Shown: positions 1-7,536 of the stretch, piece after piece | How the letters are laid out: every line of letters begins with the position of its first letter | Numbering within the stretch: position 1 is the stretch's first letter | Assembly: GCA_047610385.1 (NCBI GenBank) | Contig: JBLGAC010000051.1 | Location: 1 to 29,638, forward strand | Source: JBOCEF01 sp047610385 | Lineage (GTDB): Bacteria; Pseudomonadota; Alphaproteobacteria; Rhodobacterales; Rhodobacteraceae | Reading direction: 5' to 3' | DNA length: 29,638 bases | Notes under the pieces: model-generated | What the model was told of the DNA's origin: nothing | The model's input: only the letters and a program-made list of their open reading frames with translations | The model's database searches: none | Position numbers and translations under genes: made by a program

Positions 1-527
1 TCCTGGGGCACGCCTTTTCCTGGAAAGACCTGATCATGATCGGCGGTGGGCTGTTCCTGGTGTGGAAGGCCACCAAGGAAATCCACGACCAAGTGGACCC
101 TGAACCTGAGGGCCTGTTCGACAAGGCCGCCGCTGCGGCGGTCATGTCCTTTGCCGCGGCGGTGACCCAGATATTAGCGCTGGATGTGGTGTTCTCGATC
201 GACAGCATCATCACCGCGGTGGGGATGACGCCTCATGTGCCGATCATGGTGATCGCCGTTGTGGTGGCGGTGACGCTGATGATGGTCGCCGCGGGGCCGT
301 TGTCGCGCTTTGTTGAGGTCAATCCCACGGTGATCATGCTGGCGCTCGGGTTCTTACTGATGATCGGCATGACCTTGATCGCCGAGGGGTTCGGTGTTCA
401 TGTGCCGAAGGGCTATGTCTATGCTGCAATGGCGTTTTCCGCGGCGGTTGAGGCGTTTAACATGCTGTCGCGCCGCGGCCGTGTCCGCCGTGCGGCGCGC
501 CTTGCGGCGGCAGCAGCCGGGCGCTGA
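1..527 (+). CDS. TerC family integral membrane protein (C-terminal part; 5' end outside window)
   Basis: The reading frame is open from base 3, so the gene starts before the window; about 174 C-terminal residues are visible. The segment around 20-100 encodes the signature SWKDLIMIGGG followed by LVWKATKEIHD, typical of the TerC/YegH/YoaE group. At least four hydrophobic helices follow, including one with an acidic residue inside the membrane (ALDVVFSIDSI), the conserved Asp motif of TerC proteins thought to handle metal ions. TerC relatives (Alx, MeeF-type) are linked to manganese export or metal loading of exported proteins, or to tellurite resistance; the exact substrate here cannot be read from the sequence. 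The tail is short and basic (RRGRVRRAARLA), and no CBS or CorC domain is fused, unlike the longer YegH/YoaE proteins. Family assignment is firm, function is not. Confidence 0.9.
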   Translation, partial: LGHAFSWKDLIMIGGGLFLVWKATKEIHDQVDPEPEGLFDKAAAAAVMSFAAAVTQILALDVVFSIDSIITAVGMTPHVPIMVIAVVVAVTLMMVAAGPLSRFVEVNPTVIMLALGFLLMIGMTLIAEGFGVHVPKGYVYAAMAFSAAVEAFNMLSRRGRVRRAARLAAAAAGR

Positions 528-583
528 GCCGCGCGCGGCGGCGAGCGCGGGCGGCGCCGGAGCGCAAAAGTGAAATCCGCCGC

Positions 584-610
584 TTGACGCCCCCGGCGCA
601 GGGTTGTAAT
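584..610 (+). promoter_or_regulatory. candidate sigma-70 promoter of the tRNA gene
   Basis: A TTGACG -35 element (584-589) is followed by a TGTAAT/TAATTC -10 region (605-612). Spacing is 15-17 bases depending on which hexamer is used. The tRNA 5' end is at 626, about 15 bases downstream, as expected for a short tRNA leader. This is a pattern match only. Confidence 0.5.
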
Positions 611-625
611 TCACCCCCGGTCGGC

Positions 626-702
626 GGCGGAGTAGCTCAGTTGGTTAGAGCAGCGGAATCATAATCCGCGTGTCGGGGGTTCAAATCCCTCCTCCGCTAC
701 CA
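626..702 (+). tRNA. tRNA-Met (anticodon CAT), elongator type
   Basis: A complete 77-base cloverleaf can be drawn. The acceptor arm GGCGGAG pairs with CTCCGCT (pair 1-72 is a G-U wobble). The D arm begins TAGCTCAGTTGG, and the anticodon stem GCGGA/TCCGC encloses the loop ATCATAA. The T arm contains GGTTCAAAT, and CCA is encoded at 700-702. The anticodon is CAT. The initiator form is excluded because the three consecutive G-C pairs at the base of the anticodon stem are absent. A lysidine-modified tRNA-Ile2 also has a CAT anticodon in the gene and is not strictly excluded, but overall the sequence looks like the alphaproteobacterial elongator tRNA-Met. Confidence 0.93.
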
Positions 703-892
703 CCGACCCTTTTCCAGAAATTCCCAATGATCTGCTGCAGCTGGACTGCGTTTGCGCCCATGGCCTTGCGTCGTGCGAACGGACGGATGAAGCTGGTGCG
801 CGGTTTGCCCCAGCTTGGGCAGACGTGTCGCCCCGTGCGCGGCGCAGGGCAGGCCCGGCCGCAGCGCCGCGCACACGCGAAAGGGACATTCG

Positions 893-1822
893 ATGGTTCG
901 GCAGATCACCTATGACGGCGCGCGGCACATGCTGAACTGGCCCGGCGCGCTGGATGCGTTGAGGCGCGGGCACGCTTTGCCGCGGCCTCAGATCGCCGAT
1001 TGCTTTCTTGGCCCTGCGGACAAGACGCTGCTCAACCGGTCTTGCTACATTGACGGGCTGGGCTACGGCGTCAAAGCGGTCACGGTGTTTGACGGCAACG
1101 CCGCGCGCGGAGTGCCGACGGTGCAGGGCGCGATGCAGGTGTTTGCGCCCGATGACGGGCGCCTGACTGCGATCATCGAAAGCCGCTTGGTGACTGAGGT
1201 CAAGACCGCTGCGGATTCGGTGCTGGGCGCGACGCTTCTGGCCCGCCCCGACAGCCGCCATCTGCTGATCTGCGGCGCGGGGACCGTGGCGGAAAGCCTG
1301 ATCGACGCGTATTCGGCGATTTTTCCCAAGCTTGAACGGATCACCTTATGGAACCGCACCCATGCGCGCGCGCAGGCGCTGGCTGCGCGCCATGCCGGGC
1401 ATCGTGCAGAGCTGCGCGCGGTTGAGGATCTGGCGGACGCGGCGGCGCAGGCCGACATCATCAGCACTGCCACCATGGCCCGCGCACCGATCCTTAAAGG
1501 CGGCTGGATCCGGCCCGGCACCCATGTGGACCTGATCGGCGCCTATAAGGGCGACATGCGCGAGGCTGATGACACGCTGCTGCAAAAGGCGCGCATCTTT
1601 GTCGACAGCCGCGAGACGACCATCGGCCATATTGGTGAGCTGACGATCCCGATCGCTGCAGGGGTGATCTCCGCGCAGGACGTGCTGGGCGATTTCCGCG
1701 ATCTGATCGGGGGCGGGGTGCAGGGCAGGGCCGATGCTGGTGACATCACGGTGTTCAAGAACGGCGGCGGTGCGCATCTGGACCTGATGATCGCGGACTA
1801 TATCTCTCATGCGACCGGCTGA
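893..1822 (+). CDS. ornithine cyclodeaminase / mu-crystallin family protein (probable imine reductase)
   Basis: The protein has 309 residues, the usual length of the family. The chosen ATG has AAAGGGA six bases upstream; the frame is open further back to 815 but without family similarity. Visible family features are the N-terminal substrate region with VKAVTVF (about 60-66), the TAADS segment (about 106-110) and a Rossmann dinucleotide motif GAGTVAES (about 128-135). True ornithine cyclodeaminases carry a catalytic Asp in a GADxPGK motif. Here the matching stretch reads GAYKGDMREAD (about 216-226), so that Asp is Tyr. This resembles the subgroup that reduces cyclic imines such as 1-pyrroline-2-carboxylate, rather than deaminating ornithine. 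The family is certain; the reductase role is inference. No operon partner is evident. Confidence 0.87.
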   Translation: MVRQITYDGARHMLNWPGALDALRRGHALPRPQIADCFLGPADKTLLNRSCYIDGLGYGVKAVTVFDGNAARGVPTVQGAMQVFAPDDGRLTAIIESRLVTEVKTAADSVLGATLLARPDSRHLLICGAGTVAESLIDAYSAIFPKLERITLWNRTHARAQALAARHAGHRAELRAVEDLADAAAQADIISTATMARAPILKGGWIRPGTHVDLIGAYKGDMREADDTLLQKARIFVDSRETTIGHIGELTIPIAAGVISAQDVLGDFRDLIGGGVQGRADAGDITVFKNGGGAHLDLMIADYISHATG

Positions 1823-2085
1823 CCGCGGGTTATTCAAGTTTGGTTAGTGTTTGGTGTGGGGGGCGGAACCTTGCGCCGTTGGTTGGCAGTGATGTTCGCC
1901 GCCGCCGCCACCACCCGGCCCGCCATGCGCGCGCTGATCGAAAACCGGTCGCGTGGCGCTGCGCATGGGCGGGCGTGCCAGCGGATCACCCAGCGCAACG
2001 GCTGACCCGATTGGCGTTTCGGGGCTGAGCGCATAGGTTGGCGGGCAGGCGCCCCGCCCCGGCGCGCGAACCCCGAAAGGCGGCC

Positions 2086-2853
2086 ATGGCGACGCTGACG
2101 CTTTTGCGAGAGATCTACGAAGGCGCGACCCTCAGGGCGCATCGCTTTCGCTACGCGCTGCTGGCCTTTGACATCGGCGCGATCCTGTTTGTGATCGGGA
2201 CCTCGTTTGGGGGCCGCGGCCCGGTGGTGGAGGCGATGGACATGATCCTCGGCACCGTGATGCTGGCCGATTTCGCCGCGCGCATGGCGATTGACCCGCG
2301 GCGTCTGCGGCTTGCGGCCCGGCCGGGCACGATCCTCGACATCGTGGTGATCGCGTCCTTTCTTGCGCCTCTGGCGGGCGAGGGGCTGGGGTTCCTGCGC
2401 ATCCTGCGGACCTTGCGGCTGCTGCGGACATATCACCTGCTTGCGCAGCTCAGGCGTGATGTGCGGGTGTTCCGGGAACATGAGGACATCGTCGCCGCGT
2501 CCATCAATCTTGTGGTGTTCCTGTTCCTGATGACCGGGTTGATCTATGAAACCCAGCACCGCACCAACCCTGACATCGTGAATTATGCCGACGCGCTTTA
2601 TTTCACGGTCACCACGTTGACCACCACGGGATTTGGCGACATCACGCTGCACGGCACTGGTGGGCGGCTGCTGGCGGTGGCGGTTATGGTGTTTGGTGTG
2701 ACGCTGTTCCTGCGGCTGGCGCAGGTGATGTTCCGCCCGCTGAAGGTGCGCCACCCCTGCGCGGAATGCGGGCTGGTGCTGCATGATGTGGACGCGGTGC
2801 ATTGCAAGCATTGCGGCGCCCCGATCAAGATTGAGACCGAGGGCGTTTACTGA
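2086..2853 (+). CDS. voltage-sensor-type potassium channel with C-terminal zinc ribbon
   Basis: The protein has 255 residues and starts at an ATG with GAAAGG five bases upstream. It has the six-helix plan of Kv/KvAP channels: S1 about 23-41, S2 about 47-68, S3 about 82-97, an S4 with spaced arginines (FLRILRTLRLLR, about 103-114), S5 about 135-155, a pore helix, the selectivity filter TTGFGD (about 180-185) and S6 about 193-216. The filter has GFG, a usual variant of GYG. After S6 comes a compact double CxxC element (Cys 225, 228, 240 and 243, spacing C-x2-C-x11-C-x2-C) that should bind zinc in the cytoplasm. Likely a K+-selective channel of the inner membrane; whether the zinc ribbon gates it or anchors a partner is unknown. 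The 263 bases before it contain no recognisable gene. Confidence 0.9.
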   Translation: MATLTLLREIYEGATLRAHRFRYALLAFDIGAILFVIGTSFGGRGPVVEAMDMILGTVMLADFAARMAIDPRRLRLAARPGTILDIVVIASFLAPLAGEGLGFLRILRTLRLLRTYHLLAQLRRDVRVFREHEDIVAASINLVVFLFLMTGLIYETQHRTNPDIVNYADALYFTVTTLTTTGFGDITLHGTGGRLLAVAVMVFGVTLFLRLAQVMFRPLKVRHPCAECGLVLHDVDAVHCKHCGAPIKIETEGVY

Positions 2854-2881
2854 ACCGCCCACGCAAAAAGGACACGGACCG

Positions 2882-4078
2882 ATGTACAAGCTTCTGGACG
2901 GCGTGAAGGTGGTAGAGCTGGGCCATATCCTGCTGGCGCCCTATGCGGCGCAGTTTCTGGGCGATTTCGGCGCCGATGTGATCAAGGTGGAACCGCCGGG
3001 CGGGGATCTTTACCGCAAGGTCGGCCATGGCCGCGGCCCCGGCATGACCGCGCAATGGATGGCCGCCAACCGCAACAAGCGCAGCGTGGCGCTTGACCTC
3101 AAGCAAGAGGCCGGGCGCGACGTGCTGCGCGCGCTGCTAAAAGACGCCGACATCGTGGTGCACAACATGCGTGCCCAAGCAATGGAGGGGCTGGGGTTTG
3201 GCTATGACGCCGTACGCGCGATCAACCCCGGCATCATTTATTGCGCCGCCATCGGGTTCGGCCAGGACGGGCCTTATGCGCGCCAGCCCGCGTTTGACGA
3301 CATCATCCAGGCCTATTCAGGGGTGGCTGAACTGAACGGCCGCAACGCTGGGGTGCCCGCCTTTGTGCCGCTGGTGATCACTGACATGATGGCGGCGATG
3401 ACGCTGGGGCAGGCGATGCTGGCGGCCCTTGTGCGCAAACGCGCGACCGGCGAGGGCTGCTATGTCGAAACCCCGATGTTTGAGGTGGCCGCGGCCTTCG
3501 CGCTCAACCAACATCTGAACGGCCATGCATTTCAGCCGCCTGAGGCGGGGATGGGCTATCCCCGCGTGCTCAGCCCCCATCGACGCCCTGTGGCCACGGC
3601 GGATGGGCACATGGTCCACGGGGTCTACACCCATGATCACTGGCGCCGCCTGCTGGCTGAACTGGGCCGCAGCGATGTGGCAGACGGGCCGCTGATGCAG
3701 GACCCTTCGGCCATCGGGCGCAACATCACTGAGCTGTACCGCATCGCCGCAGATGAGATTTTTCCGACCCGCAGCACCGCGGACTGGCTGGCGCTGCTTG
3801 CGCGGCTCGACATCCCCTGCGCGCCAGTGCTGGCCTTGGAGGATCTGGAAAGCGACCCTCATCTGCAGGCCGTCGGCTTGTTCGAAGATTACGACCACCC
3901 AACCGAGGGGCGCGTGCGCCAAGTCCGCAACCCGGTCACCATGCACGGGCCGGACAAGGCGGCGGACCTGCCGCCGCCCATCACCGGCCTGCACAGCCGT
4001 GAGGTGCTGACCGCGCTGGGCCTAAGCGCGGCAGAGATCGACGCGCTGATCCAAAGCGGCGCCGTGGTTGCCCCCTGA
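2882..4078 (+). CDS. CaiB/BaiF family (class III) CoA-transferase
   Basis: The protein has 398 residues, normal for the family, and the ATG is preceded by AAAAGGA. The N terminus LDGVKVVELGHILLAPYAAQ, then DFGADVIKVEPPGGD (about 29-43) and NRNKRSVALDLK (about 63-74), are classic class III CoA-transferase blocks. The catalytic Asp that forms the acyl-anhydride intermediate fits Asp168 in VITDMMAA. The enzyme would move CoA between an acyl-CoA donor and a carboxylic acid in the cytoplasm; the acid cannot be named. It ends one base before the stop codon of the convergent hydrolase gene, and an acyl-CoA dehydrogenase lies beyond that, so a role in breaking down a carboxylic acid or ester is plausible. 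It starts 28 bases after the channel gene and may be co-transcribed with it. Confidence 0.92.
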   Translation: MYKLLDGVKVVELGHILLAPYAAQFLGDFGADVIKVEPPGGDLYRKVGHGRGPGMTAQWMAANRNKRSVALDLKQEAGRDVLRALLKDADIVVHNMRAQAMEGLGFGYDAVRAINPGIIYCAAIGFGQDGPYARQPAFDDIIQAYSGVAELNGRNAGVPAFVPLVITDMMAAMTLGQAMLAALVRKRATGEGCYVETPMFEVAAAFALNQHLNGHAFQPPEAGMGYPRVLSPHRRPVATADGHMVHGVYTHDHWRRLLAELGRSDVADGPLMQDPSAIGRNITELYRIAADEIFPTRSTADWLALLARLDIPCAPVLALEDLESDPHLQAVGLFEDYDHPTEGRVRQVRNPVTMHGPDKAADLPPPITGLHSREVLTALGLSAAEIDALIQSGAVVAP

Positions 4079-5305
4079 TCAGGTCCAGCAGCCTGATGCA
4101 TCCGATGTGGCGCCCAGCGTGCGGTAAGCGGCGTCCACCAGCCCCTGTCCGCGGTCGTTCAGAAAGATGCCGCCGCCCATCCGGGTCATGGCATAGCCCA
4201 TGGACATGCGCCGTGCGGGGTCGGCAAAGCCGATGCTGCCGCCCGCGCCCACATGCCCGAACGCGCCGCGCCCCATGATCACCGAATTGTCCGCGTGGGG
4301 CGCCTGCCAGCGGTTGTCCATCGACAGCATAAAGCCCTGACCAAAGCGTGAGGGGGCGAGCAGGGTCGCGTCCTCCATCGTTGCGACCGATGCCGTGCGC
4401 ATGGCGTCGATGCGGTCCTTGGACAGCAACTGCACGTCGCCAGCGGCCCCGTCATTGGCCAGCGGCGCGAACATGCCCGCCAGCGAGCGTGCATTCGCCA
4501 CGCCCCCGGCGCCGCCGATTTCAGCGGCGCGGGTCGCGCGGTCGTTGATGTCAAAGCCGCCGGTGTTCATCAGCGCCAGAAACTGCAAGGACGTCTGATC
4601 GCCCAGCAGCGCCTGCACAAAGGCCGATTTGGGCGCGTCAGGGTCTGGCTTGAACGGGATGATCGGGGCAAAGCGGCGGTCGTGTTCCTTGGGCAGGCCG
4701 ATCCAGAAATCGACGCCCAGCGGCTCTGCCACTTCATCGGCAAAAAATTCGCCCAGCGATTTGCCCGACACAAGGCGCACCAGTTCCCCGACCAGCCAGC
4801 CAAAGCTGATCATGTGATAGCCGTTGCGCGTGCCGGGTGCCCAGAACGGGGCCTCGGCGGCCAGCAGCGCGGTTGTCGCGTCCCAGTCGTTGAACACGCC
4901 TTTGGGCACTTTTTCGCGCAGCGCGGGCAGCCCGAGGCTGTGGTTCAGCGCCATCAGCACGGTGGCGCGGTCCTTGCCATTTTGCGCAAATTCGGGCCAA
5001 TATTCAGCGATCGGCTTGTGCAGATCCAATTCACCGCGGTCCACCAGGATCTGTGCGCAGATCGCAGTCGCGGCCTTGGTGCACGAAAACACTGGGCAGA
5101 TCGTGTCGCGCCGCCACGGGATGCGCGCCTGTGGGTCCGCCAGTCCGCCCCACAGATCGACGACGGTCTCGCCTTCGATCATCACGCAGACCGAGGCACC
5201 AACCTCGCCGCGGTCGGCGAAATTGGCCTCAAACGCGTCGGCCACGGCGGCGAATTTCGGATCATGGGTTCCGTGGATCACGGTGCGGGGTTCGGCGTCG
5301 GTCAT
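4079..5305 (-). CDS. serine hydrolase of the beta-lactamase / EstB-like family
   Basis: The protein has 408 residues. The start is supported by GAGGAG just upstream of the ATG. The nucleophile motif Ser-x-x-Lys is SCTK (Ser74, Lys77) in FSCTKAATAICAQ, and the second motif with the catalytic Tyr fits GYHMISFG (Tyr163). No signal peptide is seen, so unlike true class C beta-lactamases this is a cytoplasmic esterase/lactonase-like enzyme of the EstB/CubicO group. It lies 34 bases downstream of the acyl-CoA dehydrogenase on the same strand, so the two are probably one transcription unit. The substrate could be an ester or lactone feeding a CoA pathway. Family assignment is firm, substrate unknown. 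Its stop codon directly abuts that of the CoA-transferase. Confidence 0.88.
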   Translation of the reverse strand: MTDAEPRTVIHGTHDPKFAAVADAFEANFADRGEVGASVCVMIEGETVVDLWGGLADPQARIPWRRDTICPVFSCTKAATAICAQILVDRGELDLHKPIAEYWPEFAQNGKDRATVLMALNHSLGLPALREKVPKGVFNDWDATTALLAAEAPFWAPGTRNGYHMISFGWLVGELVRLVSGKSLGEFFADEVAEPLGVDFWIGLPKEHDRRFAPIIPFKPDPDAPKSAFVQALLGDQTSLQFLALMNTGGFDINDRATRAAEIGGAGGVANARSLAGMFAPLANDGAAGDVQLLSKDRIDAMRTASVATMEDATLLAPSRFGQGFMLSMDNRWQAPHADNSVIMGRGAFGHVGAGGSIGFADPARRMSMGYAMTRMGGGIFLNDRGQGLVDAAYRTLGATSDASGCWT

Positions 5306-5339
5306 GTCGGCTCCTCAGCAATTATTGGGGTCGTGGCGG

Positions 5340-6482
5340 TCAAAGGCCCATCTGGCGCACCGCGAGGTCGCGCATGATTTCCTCAGACCCGCCGCCGATG
5401 GCGATCACCTTGACCTCGCGATAGATCCGCTCAATCGCGCAGCCGCGCAGATAGCCAGCGCCGCCAAGGATCTGCATCGCCTCCGAGGCGCAGAATTCCA
5501 GCGCCTTGGTGGCAAAAACCTTGGCTTTGCTGATCTCGGCCACCGGCATCGTGTCTTCGTTCACCGCCCAGCATATCTGGTTCAGCAGCGCTTGGGTTGC
5601 GTCGATCCGCATCGACATGTCCGCGATCTTGTGGCGGATCACCTGATGGCGGATCAGCGGCTTGCCAAAGGTGGCCCGCTGTTGCGCCCAAGCGATGGCA
5701 TCTTCAAGGCAGACCTTCATCATGCCAAGCGCTGTGGCGATCAGGGCCACGCGCTCCAGATTGAAATTCTCCATGATGGCAAGGAAGCCGCGGTTTTCTT
5801 CGCCCATCAGGTTCACAGCGGGGACGCGGCAATTGTCAAAATGCAAGGTCGCCTGATCGGACGCCCACCAGCCCATCTTGCGCGAAAGCGCGGTGCGCGT
5901 GAACCCCGGCATGCCCGCTTCGACAAAGAACAGCGAAATTCCGCCCAGCCCCGGCCCGCCAGTGCGCGCGCCGATGACGAAATAATCCGACTTCATGCCC
6001 CCGGTGATGAAGGTCTTTTCCCCGTTCAGGACATAATGATCACCGTCGCGCACCGCGCGCGTGCGCATGGCGGCCACGTCAGATCCGCCCGACGGCTCAG
6101 TGATCCCGAGGCTGGATCCCTTGCGGCCCGCGATCACGTCGGGCAAGACGCGCGCGCGGATGTCCGCGTTCGCCAGCCGCTGGATCGGGTCGAGCGAGAT
6201 CATCCGCCCGTTCAGCGCCGCTGACACGCCCCCGGCGCCACATTTCGCGAGCTCCTCGTTATAGGCCGCGCGCATGAAGCAATCGTCAAAGCCGAGACCG
6301 CCATATGTCTCATCAATCCCGAACCCCCAGACGCCAAGCGCGCCGATCTTTGCGTGCAGATCCCACGGAACCGCGCCCGCCTCATCCCACGCATCCGCAG
6401 AGGGGGTGATTTCGCGTGCCACAAAATTGCGCATCGTGGTGCGAAATGCCTGGCGATCTTCGGTGTCGAACGGGGTTTTCAT
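5340..6482 (-). CDS. acyl-CoA dehydrogenase
   Basis: The protein has 380 residues, the standard length. The chosen ATG (MKTPFDTED) has AAAGGA about seven bases upstream; the frame is open much further upstream but that part is not protein-like. FAD and substrate motifs are present: GITEPSGGSD (about 126-135), the RATFGKPL segment, and the C-terminal block IERIYREVK. The position that carries the catalytic Glu in short- and medium-chain enzymes (YEGT) reads IGGGSEEI here. A Glu at the alternative site is seen in NLERV (Glu243), as in isovaleryl-CoA and long-chain dehydrogenases. It catalyses alpha,beta-desaturation of an acyl-CoA, passing electrons to ETF. It is the first gene of a probable two-gene unit with the serine hydrolase and has a TetR-like operator in its promoter. 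Confidence 0.93.
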   Translation of the reverse strand: MKTPFDTEDRQAFRTTMRNFVAREITPSADAWDEAGAVPWDLHAKIGALGVWGFGIDETYGGLGFDDCFMRAAYNEELAKCGAGGVSAALNGRMISLDPIQRLANADIRARVLPDVIAGRKGSSLGITEPSGGSDVAAMRTRAVRDGDHYVLNGEKTFITGGMKSDYFVIGARTGGPGLGGISLFFVEAGMPGFTRTALSRKMGWWASDQATLHFDNCRVPAVNLMGEENRGFLAIMENFNLERVALIATALGMMKVCLEDAIAWAQQRATFGKPLIRHQVIRHKIADMSMRIDATQALLNQICWAVNEDTMPVAEISKAKVFATKALEFCASEAMQILGGAGYLRGCAIERIYREVKVIAIGGGSEEIMRDLAVRQMGL

Positions 6483-6528
6483 GGCCAGTCCTTTTGCTGC
6501 CGGGTGGGCGCGGGCAGAAGGCGACGCT

Positions 6529-6546
6529 ACTGACAGAACGGTCAGT
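6529..6546. promoter_or_regulatory. TetR-type operator candidate upstream of acyl-CoA dehydrogenase
   Basis: The 18-base sequence ACTGACAGAACGGTCAGT has perfect six-base inverted arms (ACTGAC/GTCAGT) and one further symmetric pair in the centre. It lies 47-64 bases upstream of the dehydrogenase ATG. On the minus strand a TTTACA -35-like hexamer (6548-6553) lies just upstream and a weak TAGCGT -10 (6524-6529) just downstream, so a bound protein would block the promoter. Palindromes with GACNNNNNNGTC cores are typical of TetR-family repressors of acyl-CoA genes. No regulator gene is in the window. Confidence 0.6.
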
Positions 6547-6698
6547 TTGTAAATCGCGGATGCCCGGGGCGCGCCGTGTGGGTGGTCACGCGCAGGTGAC
6601 CCGCGCGGGCGCTGATATGGTGGGACATCGTGCGGCGCGCTGCTATGTACCACGTCAGGCCCAACGTCAGGGCCGCAGGGCTGAGCGAGGCGACAACA

Positions 6699-7376
6699 AT
6701 GATCATGGATCGCACTGCAACTGGGCGCCGGGCGTTTCTGGCCGGGCTTGCCGCCGTCGCCGCCGCCCCGGCCACCGCCGCGCTGGCCGACGCGCTGGCG
6801 TTCGACGATGGCTGGCAAGAGCAGCGCTTTCCCTTCCAGCGCTCCAACGAATTCACGCTGATGGGTGACGCGCTGCAGGTGGATTCGGACGGTGGCGTGT
6901 CGCTGCTGATGCGCACGGTTGCGCAGGCCGATTGGGCCGCGACCCGCGCCAGCTGGCGCTGGTCGGTGGCGCGCGGCGTGCCGGCCACCGATCTGGCGGT
7001 GAAGGGCGGGGATGACCGGAACCTCGCGCTTTATTTCGCGTTCCTGCCGCGCGCACGGGCTGAAGCGCTGCAAGGCGCATCCGCCCGCAAGGTGCTGCGC
7101 GACCCCGCCGCGCGCACGCTGATCTATGTCTGGGGCGGCGACGCGGCGCTCGGCACGGTGACCCCCAGCCCGTATCTGGAGGGCCGCGGCTTCACCATCG
7201 CCATGCGCCCCGCAGGAACCGGGGACCACACGGAGGCTGTCGACCTGGCCGCTGATTACCGCCGCAGCTTCGGTGCGGCGCCTGAGGCGCTGTTCGGCCT
7301 CGCGATTTCGGCAGATAGCGACGACACCGACACAGTGATCGACGCGCGCATCGAAAACCTTCGGCTGATGGGCTGA
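6699..7376 (+). CDS. DUF3047 family protein, Tat-exported
   Basis: The protein has 225 residues from the first of two nearby ATGs (6699; the other, 6705, gives 223). GCGAGG lies about eight bases upstream. The N terminus has a twin-arginine signal: TGRRAFLAG, then a hydrophobic Ala-rich stretch and a likely cleavage site near ALADA, so a folded periplasmic protein is expected. The mature part matches the DUF3047 pattern: SWRWSV, then PATDLAVKGGDDRNLALYF, a VWGG segment, DYRRSFG and a C-terminal AISADSDDT. The function of DUF3047 is unknown; its beta-rich pattern suggests a lectin- or jellyroll-like fold, which I only infer. It is transcribed away from the acyl-CoA dehydrogenase, sharing a 216-base intergenic region that holds the operator. 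Confidence 0.88.
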   Translation: MIMDRTATGRRAFLAGLAAVAAAPATAALADALAFDDGWQEQRFPFQRSNEFTLMGDALQVDSDGGVSLLMRTVAQADWAATRASWRWSVARGVPATDLAVKGGDDRNLALYFAFLPRARAEALQGASARKVLRDPAARTLIYVWGGDAALGTVTPSPYLEGRGFTIAMRPAGTGDHTEAVDLAADYRRSFGAAPEALFGLAISADSDDTDTVIDARIENLRLMG

Positions 7377-7536
7377 GCAGGGAGGCATCGGTACGCCGCA
7401 GGCTGATGCAGGCGACATGCCCGATGATGGACCATCCGCGCTCGTTTGGTGGAATGTGCCCGCCAAAACCGGCTTTTATGCGTGGATTTTTGGTGAAAAT
7501 TGGCGGTGTGATTGTTGGTTCTGGCGCAGGCGCGCA

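Noticed and set aside
626..702. tRNA as an attachment site of an integrated element
   Set aside because: No integrase and no repeated 3' tRNA segment are visible in the window.
659..1261. Minus-strand 200-residue frame ending in EEGFEPPTRGL
   Set aside because: This ending is the well-known artefact of reading a tRNA gene backwards; the frame lies over the tRNA and the plus-strand cyclodeaminase-family gene.
1840..2028. Small plus-strand frames between the cyclodeaminase-family gene and the channel
   Set aside because: No ribosome site and no recognisable sequence; a GC-rich frame of this length is expected by chance.
1834..2889. Minus-strand 351-residue frame opposite the channel gene
   Set aside because: Composition is His/Arg/Gln-rich and random-looking, and the plus strand encodes a clear potassium channel.
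4824..6224. Plus-strand 466-residue frame over the hydrolase and dehydrogenase genes
   Set aside because: It is antisense to two well-recognised enzymes and has no family features.
7460..7506. CCGCCAA/TTGGCGG inverted repeat between the DUF3047 and RDD genes
   Set aside because: Seven-base arms 33 bases apart with no T-run; too weak to call a terminator or operator.
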